Part shown: one piece after another, positions 37,275 through 49,165 of the stretch
Layout of the letters: each line of letters begins with the position of its first letter
Position numbering within the stretch: the first letter of the stretch is position 1
Source: Betaproteobacteria bacterium
GTDB lineage: Bacteria; Pseudomonadota; Gammaproteobacteria; Burkholderiales; UBA3065
Length of the DNA: 64,000 nt
Reading direction: 5' to 3'
Assembly (NCBI GenBank): GCA_027490755.1
Contig: JAIXXL010000004.1
Coordinates: forward strand, 1-64,000
Program-made: the position numbers and the translations under genes
The notes under the pieces: generated by a model
Database searches by the model: none
What the model was told of the DNA's origin: nothing
The model's input: only the letters and a program-made list of their open reading frames with translations

Positions 37275-37850
37275 CTACCTGGCCAAGGCCTTGAGCGCGG
37301 CGCGGATGCCCTCCTCCACCGACACACCCTCCGGCAGCGTCTTCACCGCCGCCGCAGCCTCGCGCTCGTTGTAGCCCAGCGCCACCAGCGCGGCCATCAC
37401 GTCCGCCCCGGCGCCGGCCACATGCGCACCGCCGGCACCCGGCAGCGCATCCGCCAGCCGCCCCTTGAGCTCGAGCAGCAGCCGCTCGGCGGTCTTCTTG
37501 CCGATGCCCGGCACGCGTGTCAGCAGCGCCGTGTCCTGCATCGCCACCGCACGCGCAAGGTCGTCGGTGGAGAGACCGGACAGCACCGCCAGCGCGACCT
37601 TGGGGCCGACGCCGGAGATCTTCAGCAGCTCGCGGAAGGTGGCCCGCTCGCGGTCAGTGCCGAAACCATAGAGCAGCTGCGCGTCCTCGCGCACCACCAT
37701 GTGGGTCAGCAGCGTCACCTCGGCGCCCAGCGCCGGCAGGGTGTAGAGCGTGCTCATCGGCACGTCGACCTCGTAGCCGACGCCGCCGGCCTCGACCAGC
37801 ACCTGCGGCGGTTGCTTGGCCAGCAGGGTGCCACGCAGTCGACCGATCAT
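37275..37850 (-). CDS. ruvA: Holliday junction branch migration protein RuvA
   Basis: The 191-residue protein starts [20 protein letters not shown] at 37850. It has the N-terminal OB fold, two helix-hairpin-helix motifs ([19 protein letters not shown] and [20 protein letters not shown]) and the C-terminal RuvB-contact domain ending in [12 protein letters not shown]. It targets RuvB to four-way junctions. It follows ruvC after 13 bases; ruvB is not adjacent. Confidence 0.97.
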   Translation of the reverse strand: MIGRLRGTLLAKQPPQVLVEAGGVGYEVDVPMSTLYTLPALGAEVTLLTHMVVREDAQLLYGFGTDRERATFRELLKISGVGPKVALAVLSGLSTDDLARAVAMQDTALLTRVPGIGKKTAERLLLELKGRLADALPGAGGAHVAGAGADVMAALVALGYNEREAAAAVKTLPEGVSVEEGIRAALKALAR

Positions 37851-37863
37851 GTTCCGTGTCCTT

Positions 37864-38409
37864 TCACCGCAACCACTCCTCGATGCTACGCACCCGCCCG
37901 CCGCGACGCGTGCCGGTGGCGCGGCCGCCGTAGCCGTTGACGCTGTGCGCGTGGCAGATGGCGCAGGCCAGGGCGTCGGCGGCATCGCCCTGCGGCTCTG
38001 CCGGTAGCGACAGCAAGCGCGCCACCATGTGCGCCACCTGCTGCTTGCCAGCCTTGCCGGCGCCCACCACCGCCTGCTTCACCTGCAGCGCGGTGTACTC
38101 GCTCACCGGCAGCCCGGCGCCGACCAGCGTCGCCAGCGCGGCGCCGCGCGCCTGCCCGAGCAGCAGCGTGGACTTGGGGTTGACGTTGACGAAGACCTGC
38201 TCGACCGAAGCCGCGTGCGGCCGGTGCTCACGGATCACCTCGGCGATGCCGTCCACCAGCAGGCGGATGCGTTCCGGCAGGGGCAGCCGCTCGCCACCGC
38301 GCACGCGGCCACTGGCCACGTAGCTCAGCTGCTGCCCGTGCATGTCGATGATGCCGAATCCGGTGACGCGCAAACCCGGGTCGATGCCGAGGATGCGCGT
38401 GGCGCTCAT
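37864..38409 (-). CDS. ruvC: Crossover junction endodeoxyribonuclease RuvC
   Basis: The 181-residue resolvase cuts Holliday junctions. The catalytic acid residues lie in [18 protein letters not shown] (first Asp), [20 protein letters not shown] (Glu) and the C-terminal [16 protein letters not shown] (Asp pair). The terminal 25 residues are Arg/Gly-rich. Its ATG overlaps the yebC stop by 4 bases, giving a yebC-ruvC-ruvA operon. Confidence 0.97.
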   Translation of the reverse strand: MSATRILGIDPGLRVTGFGIIDMHGQQLSYVASGRVRGGERLPLPERIRLLVDGIAEVIREHRPHAASVEQVFVNVNPKSTLLLGQARGAALATLVGAGLPVSEYTALQVKQAVVGAGKAGKQQVAHMVARLLSLPAEPQGDAADALACAICHAHSVNGYGGRATGTRRGGRVRSIEEWLR

Positions 38410-39134
38410 GCCTCGTCGAACACCGCCGAGGTGAACACGTCCTGCACGTCGTCGAGGCTCTCGAGCGCGTCGATCAGCTTCTGCATCTTCAGCGCATCGT
38501 CACCGGCCATTTCGGTCTCGTTGAGTGACTTCTGCGTGACCTCGGCCAGCTCCGGCTTGAAGCCGGACTTGGCCAGCGCCTCGCGGACCTTGGTCAGGTC
38601 GGCGGGGCCGGTCAGCACCTCAAAAGAGCCATCGTCGTGCGCGATCACGTCCTCGGCGCCGGCGTCGATCGCGGCCTCCATCAGCGCGTCCTCGCTGATG
38701 CCGGGCGCGAACAGCATCTGCCCGCAGTGCTTGAACTGGAACGCGACGCAGCCGTCGGTGCCCATGTTGCCGCCGTGCTTGGCAAAGGCGTGGCGCACGT
38801 CGGCCACGGTACGGGTGCGGTTGTCGGTGAGGCAGTCGACCATCACCGCGGCGCCGCCGATGCCGTAGCCCTCGTAGCGGATCTCGATGTAGTCGACGCC
38901 CTCGAGCTCGCCGGTGCCCTTCTTGATGGCGCGGTCGATGTTGTCGGCCGGCATGTTGACGTCCTTGGCGCGGTCGACGGCCAGGCGCAGGCGCGGGTTG
39001 AAGCTGGCATCGCCACCACCCATCTTGGCGGCGACGGTGATCTCCTTGGCCAGCCGGGAGAAGATGCGGCCGCGCTTCTCATCCTGGCGTCCCTTGCGGT
39101 GCTGGATGTTGGCCCATTTGCTGTGTCCTGCCAT
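38406..39134 (-). CDS. yebC: YebC/PmpR family DNA-binding protein
   Basis: The 242-residue product starts [20 protein letters not shown] at 39134; the open frame goes further upstream but lacks conservation there. Typical blocks are [56 protein letters not shown] and [18 protein letters not shown]. YebC proteins act as transcription regulators and, in recent work, relieve ribosome stalling at proline runs. It is the first gene of the operon with ruvC and ruvA. Confidence 0.95.
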   Translation of the reverse strand: MAGHSKWANIQHRKGRQDEKRGRIFSRLAKEITVAAKMGGGDASFNPRLRLAVDRAKDVNMPADNIDRAIKKGTGELEGVDYIEIRYEGYGIGGAAVMVDCLTDNRTRTVADVRHAFAKHGGNMGTDGCVAFQFKHCGQMLFAPGISEDALMEAAIDAGAEDVIAHDDGSFEVLTGPADLTKVREALAKSGFKPELAEVTQKSLNETEMAGDDALKMQKLIDALESLDDVQDVFTSAVFDEA

Positions 39135-39260
39135 CGCCTGATCCTGTTGTGTCGCGGCCACACCTGCAGCCGACGCCGGGGCACCCCGGTCCGAGGCGCG
39201 CAGTATAGCCGGCCGCCCCGGCACGGTCCCGCGCCGTCACAGTTGGCGCACGCCGCTGCA

Positions 39261-39288
39261 CTTGAAATCGCCGCGGCAGCCCCCAACT
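39261..39288 (+). promoter_or_regulatory. Sigma-32-type heat-shock promoter for grpE
   Basis: CTTGAAA (39261-39267), a 13-base spacer and CCCCAACT (39281-39288) match the consensus CTTGAAA-N13-15-CCCCATNT except for one base. It is 55 bases before the grpE ATG. Confidence 0.8.
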
Positions 39289-39342
39289 GCCAGCCAACCC
39301 GGTCGCACCCGGGCCCACCGAACACCGTTCCGGAGACGCACC

Positions 39343-39867
39343 ATGCAAGAAGAGAAGGCGCGGCAGCAGGCCGCCGCCGAAGAGGCCGCCAGCGACACCA
39401 TCCCGACCGGCGAGGCAAGCCCGCCCGCCGCCGATGACCACGCCAGGCAACTGGAGGAAGTGCGTGCCGCGCTGCTCTACGCCCGCGCCGAGGCCGAGAA
39501 CATCCGCCGCCGCGCCGCCGAGGACGTGCAGAAGGCGTCGCGCTTTGCGGTAGAGAAGTTCGCCGGCAGCCTGCTGTCGGTGAAGGACAGTCTGGAGGCC
39601 GCGCTGGCCACCGACGCAGCCAATAGCCAAGCGCTGCGCGAGGGCGTCGAACTCACCCTGAAGCAACTCGAGTCGGCGTTCGAAGGCGCGCAGGTGCGTG
39701 CCGATAACCCGGTCGGCGACAAGTTCGACCCCAACCGCCACCAGGCGATGTCGATGGTCGACTCCGACCAGCCGGCCAACACGGTGGTCGCCGTGATGCT
39801 GAAGGGCTACACGCTGCACGAGCGGGTGCTGCGCCCGGCGCTGGTGACCGTCGCCAAGGGGTCCTGA
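39343..39867 (+). CDS. grpE: Nucleotide exchange factor GrpE
   Basis: The 174-residue DnaK cochaperone starts [20 protein letters not shown] at 39343. A long N-terminal helix has [20 protein letters not shown]. The C-terminal beta domain has [20 protein letters not shown] then [20 protein letters not shown]. It releases ADP from DnaK. It has its own heat-shock promoter and lies 120 bases before dnaK, which has a second one. Confidence 0.96.
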   Translation: MQEEKARQQAAAEEAASDTIPTGEASPPAADDHARQLEEVRAALLYARAEAENIRRRAAEDVQKASRFAVEKFAGSLLSVKDSLEAALATDAANSQALREGVELTLKQLESAFEGAQVRADNPVGDKFDPNRHQAMSMVDSDQPANTVVAVMLKGYTLHERVLRPALVTVAKGS

Positions 39868-39891
39868 GCCCCCGGCGCGCGACCCCGGCCC

Positions 39892-39919
39892 CTTGAATCG
39901 CGGGCTTCGGCCCCCACTT
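39892..39919 (+). promoter_or_regulatory. Sigma-32-type heat-shock promoter for dnaK
   Basis: CTTGAAT (39892-39898), a 13-base spacer and CCCCACTT (39912-39919) fit the heat-shock consensus with one mismatch in each half. It lies 69 bases before the dnaK ATG, in the gap after grpE. Confidence 0.75.
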
Positions 39920-39987
39920 CCACAACATCGACAACCCAGGACCCGGCGCCGTATCCCTCGGCCGCGGGCTGAACAAGGAACACTGAA

Positions 39988-41913
<1,926 letters not shown>

Positions 41914-41961
41914 GCTGCCGCATCAGAACGGCCGGCTAAACGGGGAACGGTGCCTTAGACG

Positions 41962-43080
41962 ATGGCGAAGCGTGACTACTACGACGTGCTCGGGGTGAAC
42001 CGGGACGCGTCCGAGGACGATATCAAGAAGGCCTACCGCAAGCTGGCCATGAAGTATCACCCCGACCGCAACCCGGACAACCCGAAGGCGGAGGAGAGCT
42101 TCAAGGAGGCCAAGGAGGCCTACGAGATGCTCTCCGACGGGCAGAAGCGGGCTGCCTATGACCAGTTCGGTCACGCCGGCGTGGACCCGTCGATGGGCGG
42201 TGGCGGTGGCCAGCGTGGCGGGCCCAACTTTGCCGATGCCTTCGGCGACATCTTCGGCGACATCTTTGGCCAGGCACGCGGCGGGCGCAGCAACGTCTAC
42301 CGTGGCGCCGACCTGCGCTACAACCTCGAGATCACCCTCGAGCAGGCGGCGCGCGGCACCGAGACGCAGTTGCGGGTGCCGACCATGGAAGAGTGCGTCA
42401 CCTGCGGCGGCACCGGCGCCAAGCCCGGCACCCAGCCCATCACCTGCCGCACCTGCAAGGGCCACGGCCAGGTGCGCATGCAGCAGGGCTTCTTCAGCAT
42501 CCAGCAGACCTGCCCGGTGTGCCACGGCAACGGCAAGGAGATCCAGGACCCGTGCCGCCCCTGCCACGGTGCCGGACGCGTGAAGTCGCACAAGACGCTG
42601 TCGGTGAAGATCCCGGCCGGGGTCGATGAGGGCGACCGCATCCGCCTCTCCGGCGAGGGCGAGCACGGCGTCAACGGCGGGCCGGCGGGCGACCTGTACG
42701 TGGTCATCCACATCAAGGACCACAGCGTCTTCAAGCGAGACCACGACGACCTGCACTGCGAGATGCCGGTGTCCTTCACCACCGCGGCGCTCGGTGGCGA
42801 GATCGAGATCCCGACACTGGATGGCTCGGCGCGCATCAAGATCCCGGCCGAGACGCAGAGCGGGCAAGTGTTCCGCCTGCGCGGCAAGGGCATCAAGGGC
42901 GTGCGCAGCCACAGCACCGGCGACCTGATGTGTCACGTCATGGTGGAGACGCCGGTGCGCCTGACCGAACGCCAGAAGGAGCTGCTGCGCGAGTTCGACG
43001 CCATCAGCGCCGGCGCCCCGGAGCGGCACAACCCGCGCGCGCAGTCGTGGATGGACAAGGTCAAGGATTTCTTCCAGTAA
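41962..43080 (+). CDS. dnaJ: Chaperone protein DnaJ
   Basis: The 372-residue type I J-protein has the J domain with HPD ([15 protein letters not shown]), a Gly-rich linker (GGGGGQRGG) and four zinc repeats CxxCxGx[25 protein letters not shown] and CRPCHGAG. The two substrate-binding beta domains end with [14 protein letters not shown]. It stimulates DnaK ATPase and delivers substrates. A terminator follows at 43084-43119. Confidence 0.98.
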   Translation: MAKRDYYDVLGVNRDASEDDIKKAYRKLAMKYHPDRNPDNPKAEESFKEAKEAYEMLSDGQKRAAYDQFGHAGVDPSMGGGGGQRGGPNFADAFGDIFGDIFGQARGGRSNVYRGADLRYNLEITLEQAARGTETQLRVPTMEECVTCGGTGAKPGTQPITCRTCKGHGQVRMQQGFFSIQQTCPVCHGNGKEIQDPCRPCHGAGRVKSHKTLSVKIPAGVDEGDRIRLSGEGEHGVNGGPAGDLYVVIHIKDHSVFKRDHDDLHCEMPVSFTTAALGGEIEIPTLDGSARIKIPAETQSGQVFRLRGKGIKGVRSHSTGDLMCHVMVETPVRLTERQKELLREFDAISAGAPERHNPRAQSWMDKVKDFFQ

Positions 43081-43083
43081 AGA

Positions 43084-43119
43084 AAAGCCGCAGCGCTAGT
43101 CATCTGCGGCGAGGCTTTT
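43084..43119 (+). terminator. Rho-independent terminator after dnaJ
   Basis: GCCGCAG (43087-43093) pairs with CTGCGGC (43104-43110) over a 10-base loop. Outer AAAAGCC and GGCTTTT also pair, and the T-run is short. It separates dnaKJ from the CoA-ligase genes. Confidence 0.7.
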
Positions 43120-43135
43120 CGGTACCCTCTGTCGC

Positions 43136-44314
43136 ATGAAGATCCATGAGTACCAAGGCAAGCAGCTGCTCGCCCGTTACGGGGTGACGGTGCCGCGCGG
43201 GCGCCTGGTCTACACCGCCGCCGAGGCGGTGACGGCGGCGCGGACGCTGGGCGGCAGCCGCTGGGTGGTCAAGGCGCAGATCCACGCCGGCGGCCGCGGC
43301 AAGGGTGGCGGCGTGAAGGTGGTCGACACGCTCGAGGCGGTGGAAGAGGCCGCGCATCGCATGCTTGGCCATGCGCTGGGCACCGCACAGACCGGCGCCA
43401 GCGGCCAGCTGGTGCGGCGGCTCTGGGTCGAGGAGGCGGTCGGCATCGCGCACGAGCACTACCTGGCGGTGGTCAGCGACCGCGCCAGCCAGACCCTCAC
43501 CCTGATCGGCAGCGGCCACGGCGGCATGGAGATCGAGGAAGTCGCCGCGCGCGAGCCGGATGCCATCGTGCGTGTGCAGGTCGACCCGCTCGACGGACTC
43601 GGCGATGCGGATGCAGCGCGGCTGGCGACCGGGATGGGCATCGCAGCGGAGCGCCACGCCGCCGCGCGCGACCTGTTCCGCACGCTGCTGGCCTGCTACC
43701 TGGAGACCGATGCCACGCTGCTCGAGATCAACCCGCTGGTCGAGACCACCGACGGCCGGCTGGTGGCGCTGGATGCCAAGTTCGATTTCGACGCCAACGC
43801 CCTCTACCGCCAGGACGACATCAGCGCCCTGCGTGATCTGGACGAAGAAGACCCGCTGGAGGTGGCGGCACGTCAGCACGATCTGGCCTACATCCACCTC
43901 GACGGCAACATCGGCTGCCTGGTCAACGGCGCCGGCCTGGCCATGGCCACCATGGACACCATCCAGCTGTTCGGCGGCAGGCCGGCCAACTTCCTCGATG
44001 TGGGGGGTGGTGCCACCGCGGCGAAGGTCACCGAGGCTTTCCGCATCATGCTCGCCAACCCGCGGGTGGAGGCGATCCTGGTCAACATCTTCGGCGGCAT
44101 CATGCGCTGCGACACCATCGCGGAGGGCGTGATCGCCGCCTGCCGCGCGGTCGACCTGCGGCTGCCACTGGTGGTGCGCATGAAGGGCACCAACGAGGAG
44201 ATCGGCAAACGCATGCTGGCCGACAGTGGCATCGCCATCATCCCGGCCGACAGCCTGGCAGAGGCGGCCGAGCGCGCGGTCGCCGCGGTGGCAGGACGGG
44301 GCGCGACCGCATGA
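43136..44314 (+). CDS. sucC: Succinate- or malate-CoA ligase, ATP-grasp beta subunit
   Basis: The 392-residue beta subunit has the ATP-grasp core: [60 protein letters not shown] and [18 protein letters not shown] with [13 protein letters not shown] and [19 protein letters not shown]. It joins a dicarboxylic acid and CoA with ATP hydrolysis. Compared with E. coli SucC it has an insertion and divergent motifs, and several segments resemble malate-CoA ligase (MtkA) of serine-cycle and lithotrophic bacteria. The substrate is therefore open. It overlaps the alpha-subunit gene by 4 bases. Confidence 0.85.
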   Translation: MKIHEYQGKQLLARYGVTVPRGRLVYTAAEAVTAARTLGGSRWVVKAQIHAGGRGKGGGVKVVDTLEAVEEAAHRMLGHALGTAQTGASGQLVRRLWVEEAVGIAHEHYLAVVSDRASQTLTLIGSGHGGMEIEEVAAREPDAIVRVQVDPLDGLGDADAARLATGMGIAAERHAAARDLFRTLLACYLETDATLLEINPLVETTDGRLVALDAKFDFDANALYRQDDISALRDLDEEDPLEVAARQHDLAYIHLDGNIGCLVNGAGLAMATMDTIQLFGGRPANFLDVGGGATAAKVTEAFRIMLANPRVEAILVNIFGGIMRCDTIAEGVIAACRAVDLRLPLVVRMKGTNEEIGKRMLADSGIAIIPADSLAEAAERAVAAVAGRGATA

Positions 44315-45207
44315 GCATCTTCATCGACCGCGACACGCGCGTCATCACGCAGGGGGTGACCGGCAAGACCGGCGCCTTCCACACCCGCCTGTGCCGCGAC
44401 TACGCCAACGGCCGCGAGGCCTTTGTAGCTGGCGTGCACCCGCAGCGCGGCGGCGAGGACTTCGAGGGCATGCCGATCTACGCCAGCGTGGCCGAGGCGC
44501 GTGCCGCCACCGGCGCCACGGTGAGCGTGGTCTACGTGCCGCCGGCGGGCGCTGCCGCGGCGATCTGGGAGGCGGTCGAGGCTGGTATCGGTCTGGTGGT
44601 GGCGATCACCGAGGGCATCCCGGTGCGCGACATGCTGATGCTGCGCGCGCGCATGCGCCGTCGCGAGGCGGCGGGCCACCCGCCCACCCTGCTGCTCGGC
44701 CCCAACTGCCCAGGTCTGATCACGCCGGACGAGATCAAGATCGGCATCATGCCCGGCCACATCCACCGCAAGGGTCGCATCGGTGTGGTGTCGCGCTCGG
44801 GCACGCTGACCTACGAGGCGGTGGCGCAGCTGAGCGAGATCGGCCTGGGCCAGAGCACGGCGGTGGGCATCGGCGGCGACCCGATCAACGGACTCAAGCA
44901 CATCGACGTGATGCGCGCATTCCAGGACGACCCGGACACAGACGCGGTGATCATGATCGGGGAGATCGGCGGCCCCGACGAGGCCGACTGCGCGAACTGG
45001 TGCCGCGAGCACTTCACCAAGCCGGTGGTCGGTTTCATCGCCGGCGTCACCGCACCGCCGGGCAAGCGCATGGGACATGCGGGTGCGCTCATCTCGGGCG
45101 GTGCCGACACTGCCGAGGCCAAGCTGGCGGTGATGGAGGCGTGCGGGTTTGCCATCACCCGAAACCCGTCCGAGATGGCGCGCGTCCTTGAAAAACTACT
45201 GCGGTAG
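44311..45207 (+). CDS. sucD: Succinate- or malate-CoA ligase, alpha subunit
   Basis: The 298-residue alpha subunit has the CoA-binding Rossmann domain ([20 protein letters not shown]), [60 protein letters not shown] and the active-site phosphohistidine region [14 protein letters not shown]. The short insertion before GPNC and the GEIGGPDEA segment are more like MtkB than SucD. It is coupled to the beta subunit gene. A role in the TCA cycle (succinyl-CoA) or in malyl-CoA formation cannot be chosen from the sequence. Confidence 0.85.
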   Translation: MSIFIDRDTRVITQGVTGKTGAFHTRLCRDYANGREAFVAGVHPQRGGEDFEGMPIYASVAEARAATGATVSVVYVPPAGAAAAIWEAVEAGIGLVVAITEGIPVRDMLMLRARMRRREAAGHPPTLLLGPNCPGLITPDEIKIGIMPGHIHRKGRIGVVSRSGTLTYEAVAQLSEIGLGQSTAVGIGGDPINGLKHIDVMRAFQDDPDTDAVIMIGEIGGPDEADCANWCREHFTKPVVGFIAGVTAPPGKRMGHAGALISGGADTAEAKLAVMEACGFAITRNPSEMARVLEKLLR

Positions 45208-45233
45208 TCCTCGGCGACGTTTTTCAGGCGCTG

Positions 45234-46025
45234 TCACAGCCCCGGCGCTCTGGCCTCCGCCGGCGGCTTGGCCGAGTAGCTGATCCGCACCTTCTTGTAG
45301 ACCTTGCCGGTGGCCGGATCGAGGATGTTGGAGACACCGCGATACTCGAGCAGGCGCCGGGTTGCCGGGTCGTAGAGCAGGTCGAGCGGGTCGACCACGA
45401 AGCGCAGCAGCGAGTCCGGTTCCACGCGCAGCAGCGCTGCCGGCGCGCCCTCGAAGCTCTCGTCGCGGACCTTTTTGGCGCGGAAGTGATACGCGTCGAG
45501 GTTGCCGGCCACCACCAGGTGGAACTGCACGGTCTCGCCGGCCAGCAGCTTGGGCAGGTTGTCCTGCACCAGGTGGTTGAAGCCGGAGTCAGCCGCCACC
45601 GCACCCTTGGGAATGTCGAGAGACTTGGTCTGCTCACCCTTCTCGCGTGTGACCTTGAGCAGGTCAAGCTTGCCGCCGCTCATGCCTCGTAGCGCCTCGA
45701 CGTAGCCCTGATCTGGGCTCTCGGCGCGAAAGATCGGGATGGTGCGGTTCTGCCGGTAGTCGAGGGTCTTGCGCGAGACCAGCTTGCCGGCGGCATCGAA
45801 ATAGCTGATGGTCGCGGTCTGCACGCGGCCGGCCTCCACCTCCTGCTCGTGCAGCTCGGTGTAGAGGTACTTGCCGTTGTCGAGATTGGTGGCGTAGCCG
45901 TGGAAGCGGACCGTCTCGGCACCTGCCGCGAACGGCAGGCAGAGCAGCGCCAGCAGCGTTGCGGGCACCAGACCGGTCGCGCGTGCAGCCCGATGGACCA
46001 TGCAGCAGAGAGCGTTTGCCGTCAT
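45234..46025 (-). CDS. Exported protein of unknown function
   Basis: The 263-residue product starts MTANALCCMVHRAARATGLV at 46025, with a signal peptide ending near FAAGA|ETV. The mature part is rich in beta strands (ETVRFHGYATNLDNGKYLY, then FHLVVAGNLDAYHFRAKKV and EYRGVSNILDPATGKVYKKV). No domain was recognised with certainty. It lies 17 bases downstream of the methyltransferase gene and is probably cotranscribed, so it may be a periplasmic partner in lipid modification. The long upstream frame is a shadow. Confidence 0.75.
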   Translation of the reverse strand: MTANALCCMVHRAARATGLVPATLLALLCLPFAAGAETVRFHGYATNLDNGKYLYTELHEQEVEAGRVQTATISYFDAAGKLVSRKTLDYRQNRTIPIFRAESPDQGYVEALRGMSGGKLDLLKVTREKGEQTKSLDIPKGAVAADSGFNHLVQDNLPKLLAGETVQFHLVVAGNLDAYHFRAKKVRDESFEGAPAALLRVEPDSLLRFVVDPLDLLYDPATRRLLEYRGVSNILDPATGKVYKKVRISYSAKPPAEARAPGL

Positions 46026-46042
46026 CTCGTATCTCCCAGCTT

Positions 46043-47092
46043 TCAGTTGTGATGGCGCGGCTCGAACAGGATGTGCGTGACACCCCACTCGCGGCCTTCG
46101 TCGAAGCCGAAGAACTCCGCCACCGCCATGTAGAACATGCGCCAGCGCTGCACCCACAGCTTCCAGTCGGCACCGTAGGCCTTGCGGAAGATGGCGGCGA
46201 CCTCGCCGCGGGCGCCGTCCATGCCCTGCAGCCAGTGCTCGCTGGTCTGCTGGTAGTGGCGACCATCCACCCACCACTGGTCGACGATGCGCAGGTCGTC
46301 CTGAAAGTGCGCCAGCAGGTGCTCGCTCGGCATGATGCCGCCGAGGAAGAAGTACTGCGTCATCCAGTCGGTCTCGTCGCGCACCTCGTAGGGGTAGGAC
46401 AACGTGGGGTGGGCAAAGATGTGCACGAACAGCTTGCCGTCGTCCTTGAGCCAGCGGCGGATCTTGGCCAGCAGCAGACCATAGTTGCGCATGTGCTCGA
46501 ACATCTCGATCGAGATGACGCGGTCGAAGCCGCCGCCCAGTTGGTCCGCCGTGAAATCGAAGTCGACGACGTTGCCGGTGTGGATGGCGAGGTTGCGGAA
46601 GCCACGCTCGCGGGCGCGGTTGGTGATGAACTCGCGCTGCCCGTGCGAGTTGGAAAGCCCGACGATCTGGCTGTTGGGGTAGTGCTCGGCCAGCCACAGC
46701 GACAGCGAGCCCCAGCCGCAGCCCAGGTCGAGGATACGCATGCCGTCCTGCAGCTGCGCGCGCTCGGCGTAGATGGCAAGCATGGCCTCCTCGGCCTGTG
46801 CCAGCGTCTCGCGGCCGGTCTGGTACCAGCAGCAGCTGTATTTCAGGCGCGGCCCCAGGTGGGCGTGGAAGAACGCCGCCGGCACCTCGTAGTGCTGCAC
46901 GTTGGCATCCTGGGTGTTGACGGCGATCGGGCTGGAGCGGAGCTCCGCCAGCCAATCGCGGAACTGCGCCGAGCGCAGGTGCGGCCAGCGCGCGGCGGGC
47001 TCGTCCAGACGCTGGCGCATCATGCGGCGCATGCCCAGACGCAGCAGCCAGTCGGGGATGAGGCCGCGCTCGGCCATCTGGATCGGGGTCAT
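46043..47092 (-). CDS. Cyclopropane-fatty-acyl-phospholipid synthase-family methyltransferase
   Basis: The 349-residue SAM-dependent enzyme starts MTPIQMAERGLIPDWLLRLG at 47092. The SAM loop is ILDLGCGWGSLSLWLAEHYP; other CFA-family blocks are QHYEVPAAFFHAHLGPRLKY, SCCWYQTGRETLAQAEE, ISIEMFEHMRNYG and WMTQYFFLGGIMPS. Family members add methylene bridges or methyl groups to lipid acyl chains; this one is shorter than E. coli Cfa and lacks the N-terminal domain, so its exact reaction is unclear. It follows the DUF1295 gene, an association seen in several bacteria. Confidence 0.85.
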   Translation of the reverse strand: MTPIQMAERGLIPDWLLRLGMRRMMRQRLDEPAARWPHLRSAQFRDWLAELRSSPIAVNTQDANVQHYEVPAAFFHAHLGPRLKYSCCWYQTGRETLAQAEEAMLAIYAERAQLQDGMRILDLGCGWGSLSLWLAEHYPNSQIVGLSNSHGQREFITNRARERGFRNLAIHTGNVVDFDFTADQLGGGFDRVISIEMFEHMRNYGLLLAKIRRWLKDDGKLFVHIFAHPTLSYPYEVRDETDWMTQYFFLGGIMPSEHLLAHFQDDLRIVDQWWVDGRHYQQTSEHWLQGMDGARGEVAAIFRKAYGADWKLWVQRWRMFYMAVAEFFGFDEGREWGVTHILFEPRHHN

Positions 47093-47175
47093 GGTGGGTC
47101 CTGTCTGTTCGCGCGTGGCGCAAGTTGTGCGTGCGGCCCAGATTCTAGCGGGCCGCGGGCACCTGCCGCGGCGAC

Positions 47176-47970
47176 TCAACCGCGCCGTGGTGGCAGCGGG
47201 ATGAAGGCGCTGGTGCGCCGCATGTAGTCGACGTAGCCGGGCTTGCGCTGCGCCAGGCCAGCCTCGAGGATCGGCAGGCCTGACATCTTCAGCAGCAGGA
47301 AGGCCATCACCAGCGGGGCGACCAGCGTGAACGGCAGCAGGTCGGAGCCCCAGGCCAGCGGCACGTAGGCCAGCCAGTGCAGGGTCTCGAAGAAGTAGTT
47401 GGGGTGGCGCGACCAGCCCCACAGCCCACGGTCGCAGACCTGCCCGCGGTTGGCCGGGTCCTGACGGAAGGCCTCAAGCTGGCGGTCGGCGATCGACTCG
47501 CCCAGCACCGAGCCGACCCAGATGAACACCCCCATGGCGAAGGCCGCCGGCGGCAACGCCACGCCGGTGGCTGCCGGCACAAGGAAAGCGCTGGCGGCGA
47601 GGATCAGCGTGAAGATGTTCTGAAACTGGAAGAAGAACCACATGTTGCGGTTGGCATGGGCGCCCCAGCCGGCGCGGAAGCCGGCGTAGCGCCAGTCCTC
47701 CGGCGCGCCCCAGTTGCGCACCCACAGGTGCCAGCCCAGGCGCAGCCCCCACAGGCCGCCCAGCAGCCCCGTGATCAAGCGCGTGACAGCATCGCCGCCG
47801 CCAGTGGCGGCGAACCAGACCGCCAGGCCGCCCAGGCTCCAGGCCCAGATGGCGTCGACGATGCCGGCGTTGCCGGTTCGCAGCTGCAGCAACCAGGCGA
47901 CCGTCTTGGCCGTCACCACGATGACGACGGCGCCGAGGAATGCATCCAGGGGGGAAAGCGGAAGGTTCAT
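47176..47970 (-). CDS. DUF1295 (steroid 5-alpha-reductase-like) membrane protein
   Basis: The 264-residue membrane protein has about seven transmembrane helices and the DUF1295 signature RQLEAFRQDPANRGQVCDRG then LWGWSRHPNYFFETLHWLAY. This NADPH-binding C-terminal region is shared with isoprenylcysteine methyltransferases and steroid reductases. A lipid-modifying or reductase role is likely, given the neighbouring CFA-family enzyme, but the substrate is unknown. It is the probable first gene of the three-gene set. Confidence 0.85.
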   Translation of the reverse strand: MNLPLSPLDAFLGAVVIVVTAKTVAWLLQLRTGNAGIVDAIWAWSLGGLAVWFAATGGGDAVTRLITGLLGGLWGLRLGWHLWVRNWGAPEDWRYAGFRAGWGAHANRNMWFFFQFQNIFTLILAASAFLVPAATGVALPPAAFAMGVFIWVGSVLGESIADRQLEAFRQDPANRGQVCDRGLWGWSRHPNYFFETLHWLAYVPLAWGSDLLPFTLVAPLVMAFLLLKMSGLPILEAGLAQRKPGYVDYMRRTSAFIPLPPRRG

Positions 47971-47995
47971 CGGCGCATCGTCTCAGGTTGCAGGG

Positions 47996-48424
47996 TCAGG
48001 CACAATAACCCTTGGTCTTGCAGGTGCTGCCAGCCTGCACGGTCCAGATCAGCGACGCCGCGCCACCGGTCGGCACCGCCGGCGACAGGACATACGTCGC
48101 GGCATCGACGGCGGCAGAGCCGGTGGCGGTGATCACGCCGTTGGCACCGGTCGCGACCGAGGCGATCGCGGTCTTGTCGGCGTCACCGGTGGCGGTCGTG
48201 GCATCCGCGGGCACGCCGTTGCTGCCGGCGGTGCAGCCGGTGAGCGCGCCGGTGGCCTGGTAGCAGCTCTCCACGCCCAGCTTGAACGGCTGGATGGCCG
48301 AGACCACCTCGGCGAACTTGGCGCGCTTGGTGTACGACTGGTACTGCGGAACGGCGATCGCCGCCAGGATGCCGGCGATGGCAACAACGATGAGCATCTC
48401 GATCAGGGTGAATCCGCGCTGCAT
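47996..48424 (-). CDS. Type IV pilin
   Basis: The 142-residue major-pilin-like protein starts MQRGFTLIEMLIVVAIAGIL at 48424. The leader MQRG is short and is cut by prepilin peptidase before Phe; Glu5 of the mature helix is present. The globular domain has four Cys (SCYQATGALTGC and TCKTKGYC), forming probable disulfides. The gene stands alone with no pilus assembly genes nearby. A good ribosome site (GGAGG) precedes the ATG. Sigma-54 control, usual for pilA in some relatives, was not seen in the upstream 135 bases. Confidence 0.9.
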   Translation of the reverse strand: MQRGFTLIEMLIVVAIAGILAAIAVPQYQSYTKRAKFAEVVSAIQPFKLGVESCYQATGALTGCTAGSNGVPADATTATGDADKTAIASVATGANGVITATGSAAVDAATYVLSPAVPTGGAASLIWTVQAGSTCKTKGYCA

Positions 48425-48559
48425 GGGAGCCTCCGGGGAACAGGTGATGCCGGCATCGCCGGCTGCGGCCGTCACCATGACCGCCGCCTGCCGATTGTCC
48501 CGGGGGCGACGGTCAGCCCGCATCGACCGCATGACCGATGCTCAGCGAAGTCAGTCGGA

Positions 48560-49165
48560 TCAGGCGCCAAACGCCTTGCCCCATTGCCCGGCGTAGAAGG
48601 TCGCGCCGAGGTCCTTGCGGGCGCGCGCCGCGTGCTCGCGCTGGCGCAGCTCGTCGTCGAGCACGCCATCGCTGCCGAGATACCCCACGGCGATGATGGC
48701 CATGATCGGCGCCTCGGCCGGGATGCCGAACGCGGCCCGTGTCTTGGCGTCGTCGAAGCCACCCATCTGGTGCGTGCTCATGCCCATGGCATTGGCCTGC
48801 AGGCACAGCGCCAGCGCGGCCGCGCCGGTGTCGTAGGTGGCCCAGCGGTTGTCGGCGCTGTTGTGGCCGAACTTGGGGTCAGCACAGATCACCACCAGCA
48901 GCGGCGCGTTGCGCGCCCAGCCGGCGTTGAACGGCACCAGGCAGTCCAGCGCCTGCTGCCACGCGGCCGGGTCGCTGGCCTTGTCGGCGACGACAAAGCG
49001 CCAAGGCTGATCGCCGTAGCAGGAGGGCGACCAGCGCGCGGCCTCGAGCAACGCGGTGACCTGCTCGCGCGTCAGCGTGCGTGCCGGGTCGAAGGCGCGT
49101 CCGCTCCAGCGGGTGGCCATCAGGTCGTGGATCGGCACTGCGGTGGCGGCGTTCTTCTGGCTCAT
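48560..49165 (-). CDS. Nitroreductase family oxidoreductase
   Basis: The 201-residue flavoprotein starts MSQKNAATAVPIHDLMATRW at 49165. FMN-binding residues lie in TRWSGRAFDPARTLTREQV and ARWSPSCYGDQPWRFVVAD, followed by WATYDTGAAALALCLQANAM and GVDDAKTR-like (here GFDDAKTRAAFGIPAEAPI). The family reduces nitroaromatics, quinones or flavins with NAD(P)H, and its physiological substrate here is unknown. It is divergent from htpG. Confidence 0.88.
   Translation of the reverse strand: MSQKNAATAVPIHDLMATRWSGRAFDPARTLTREQVTALLEAARWSPSCYGDQPWRFVVADKASDPAAWQQALDCLVPFNAGWARNAPLLVVICADPKFGHNSADNRWATYDTGAAALALCLQANAMGMSTHQMGGFDDAKTRAAFGIPAEAPIMAIIAVGYLGSDGVLDDELRQREHAARARKDLGATFYAGQWGKAFGA

Noticed and set aside
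45234..47123. 629-codon frame that would fuse the methyltransferase region to the exported protein
   Set aside because: Only its last 263 codons are real; the first part is out of frame with the SAM-binding motif of the CFA-family gene.
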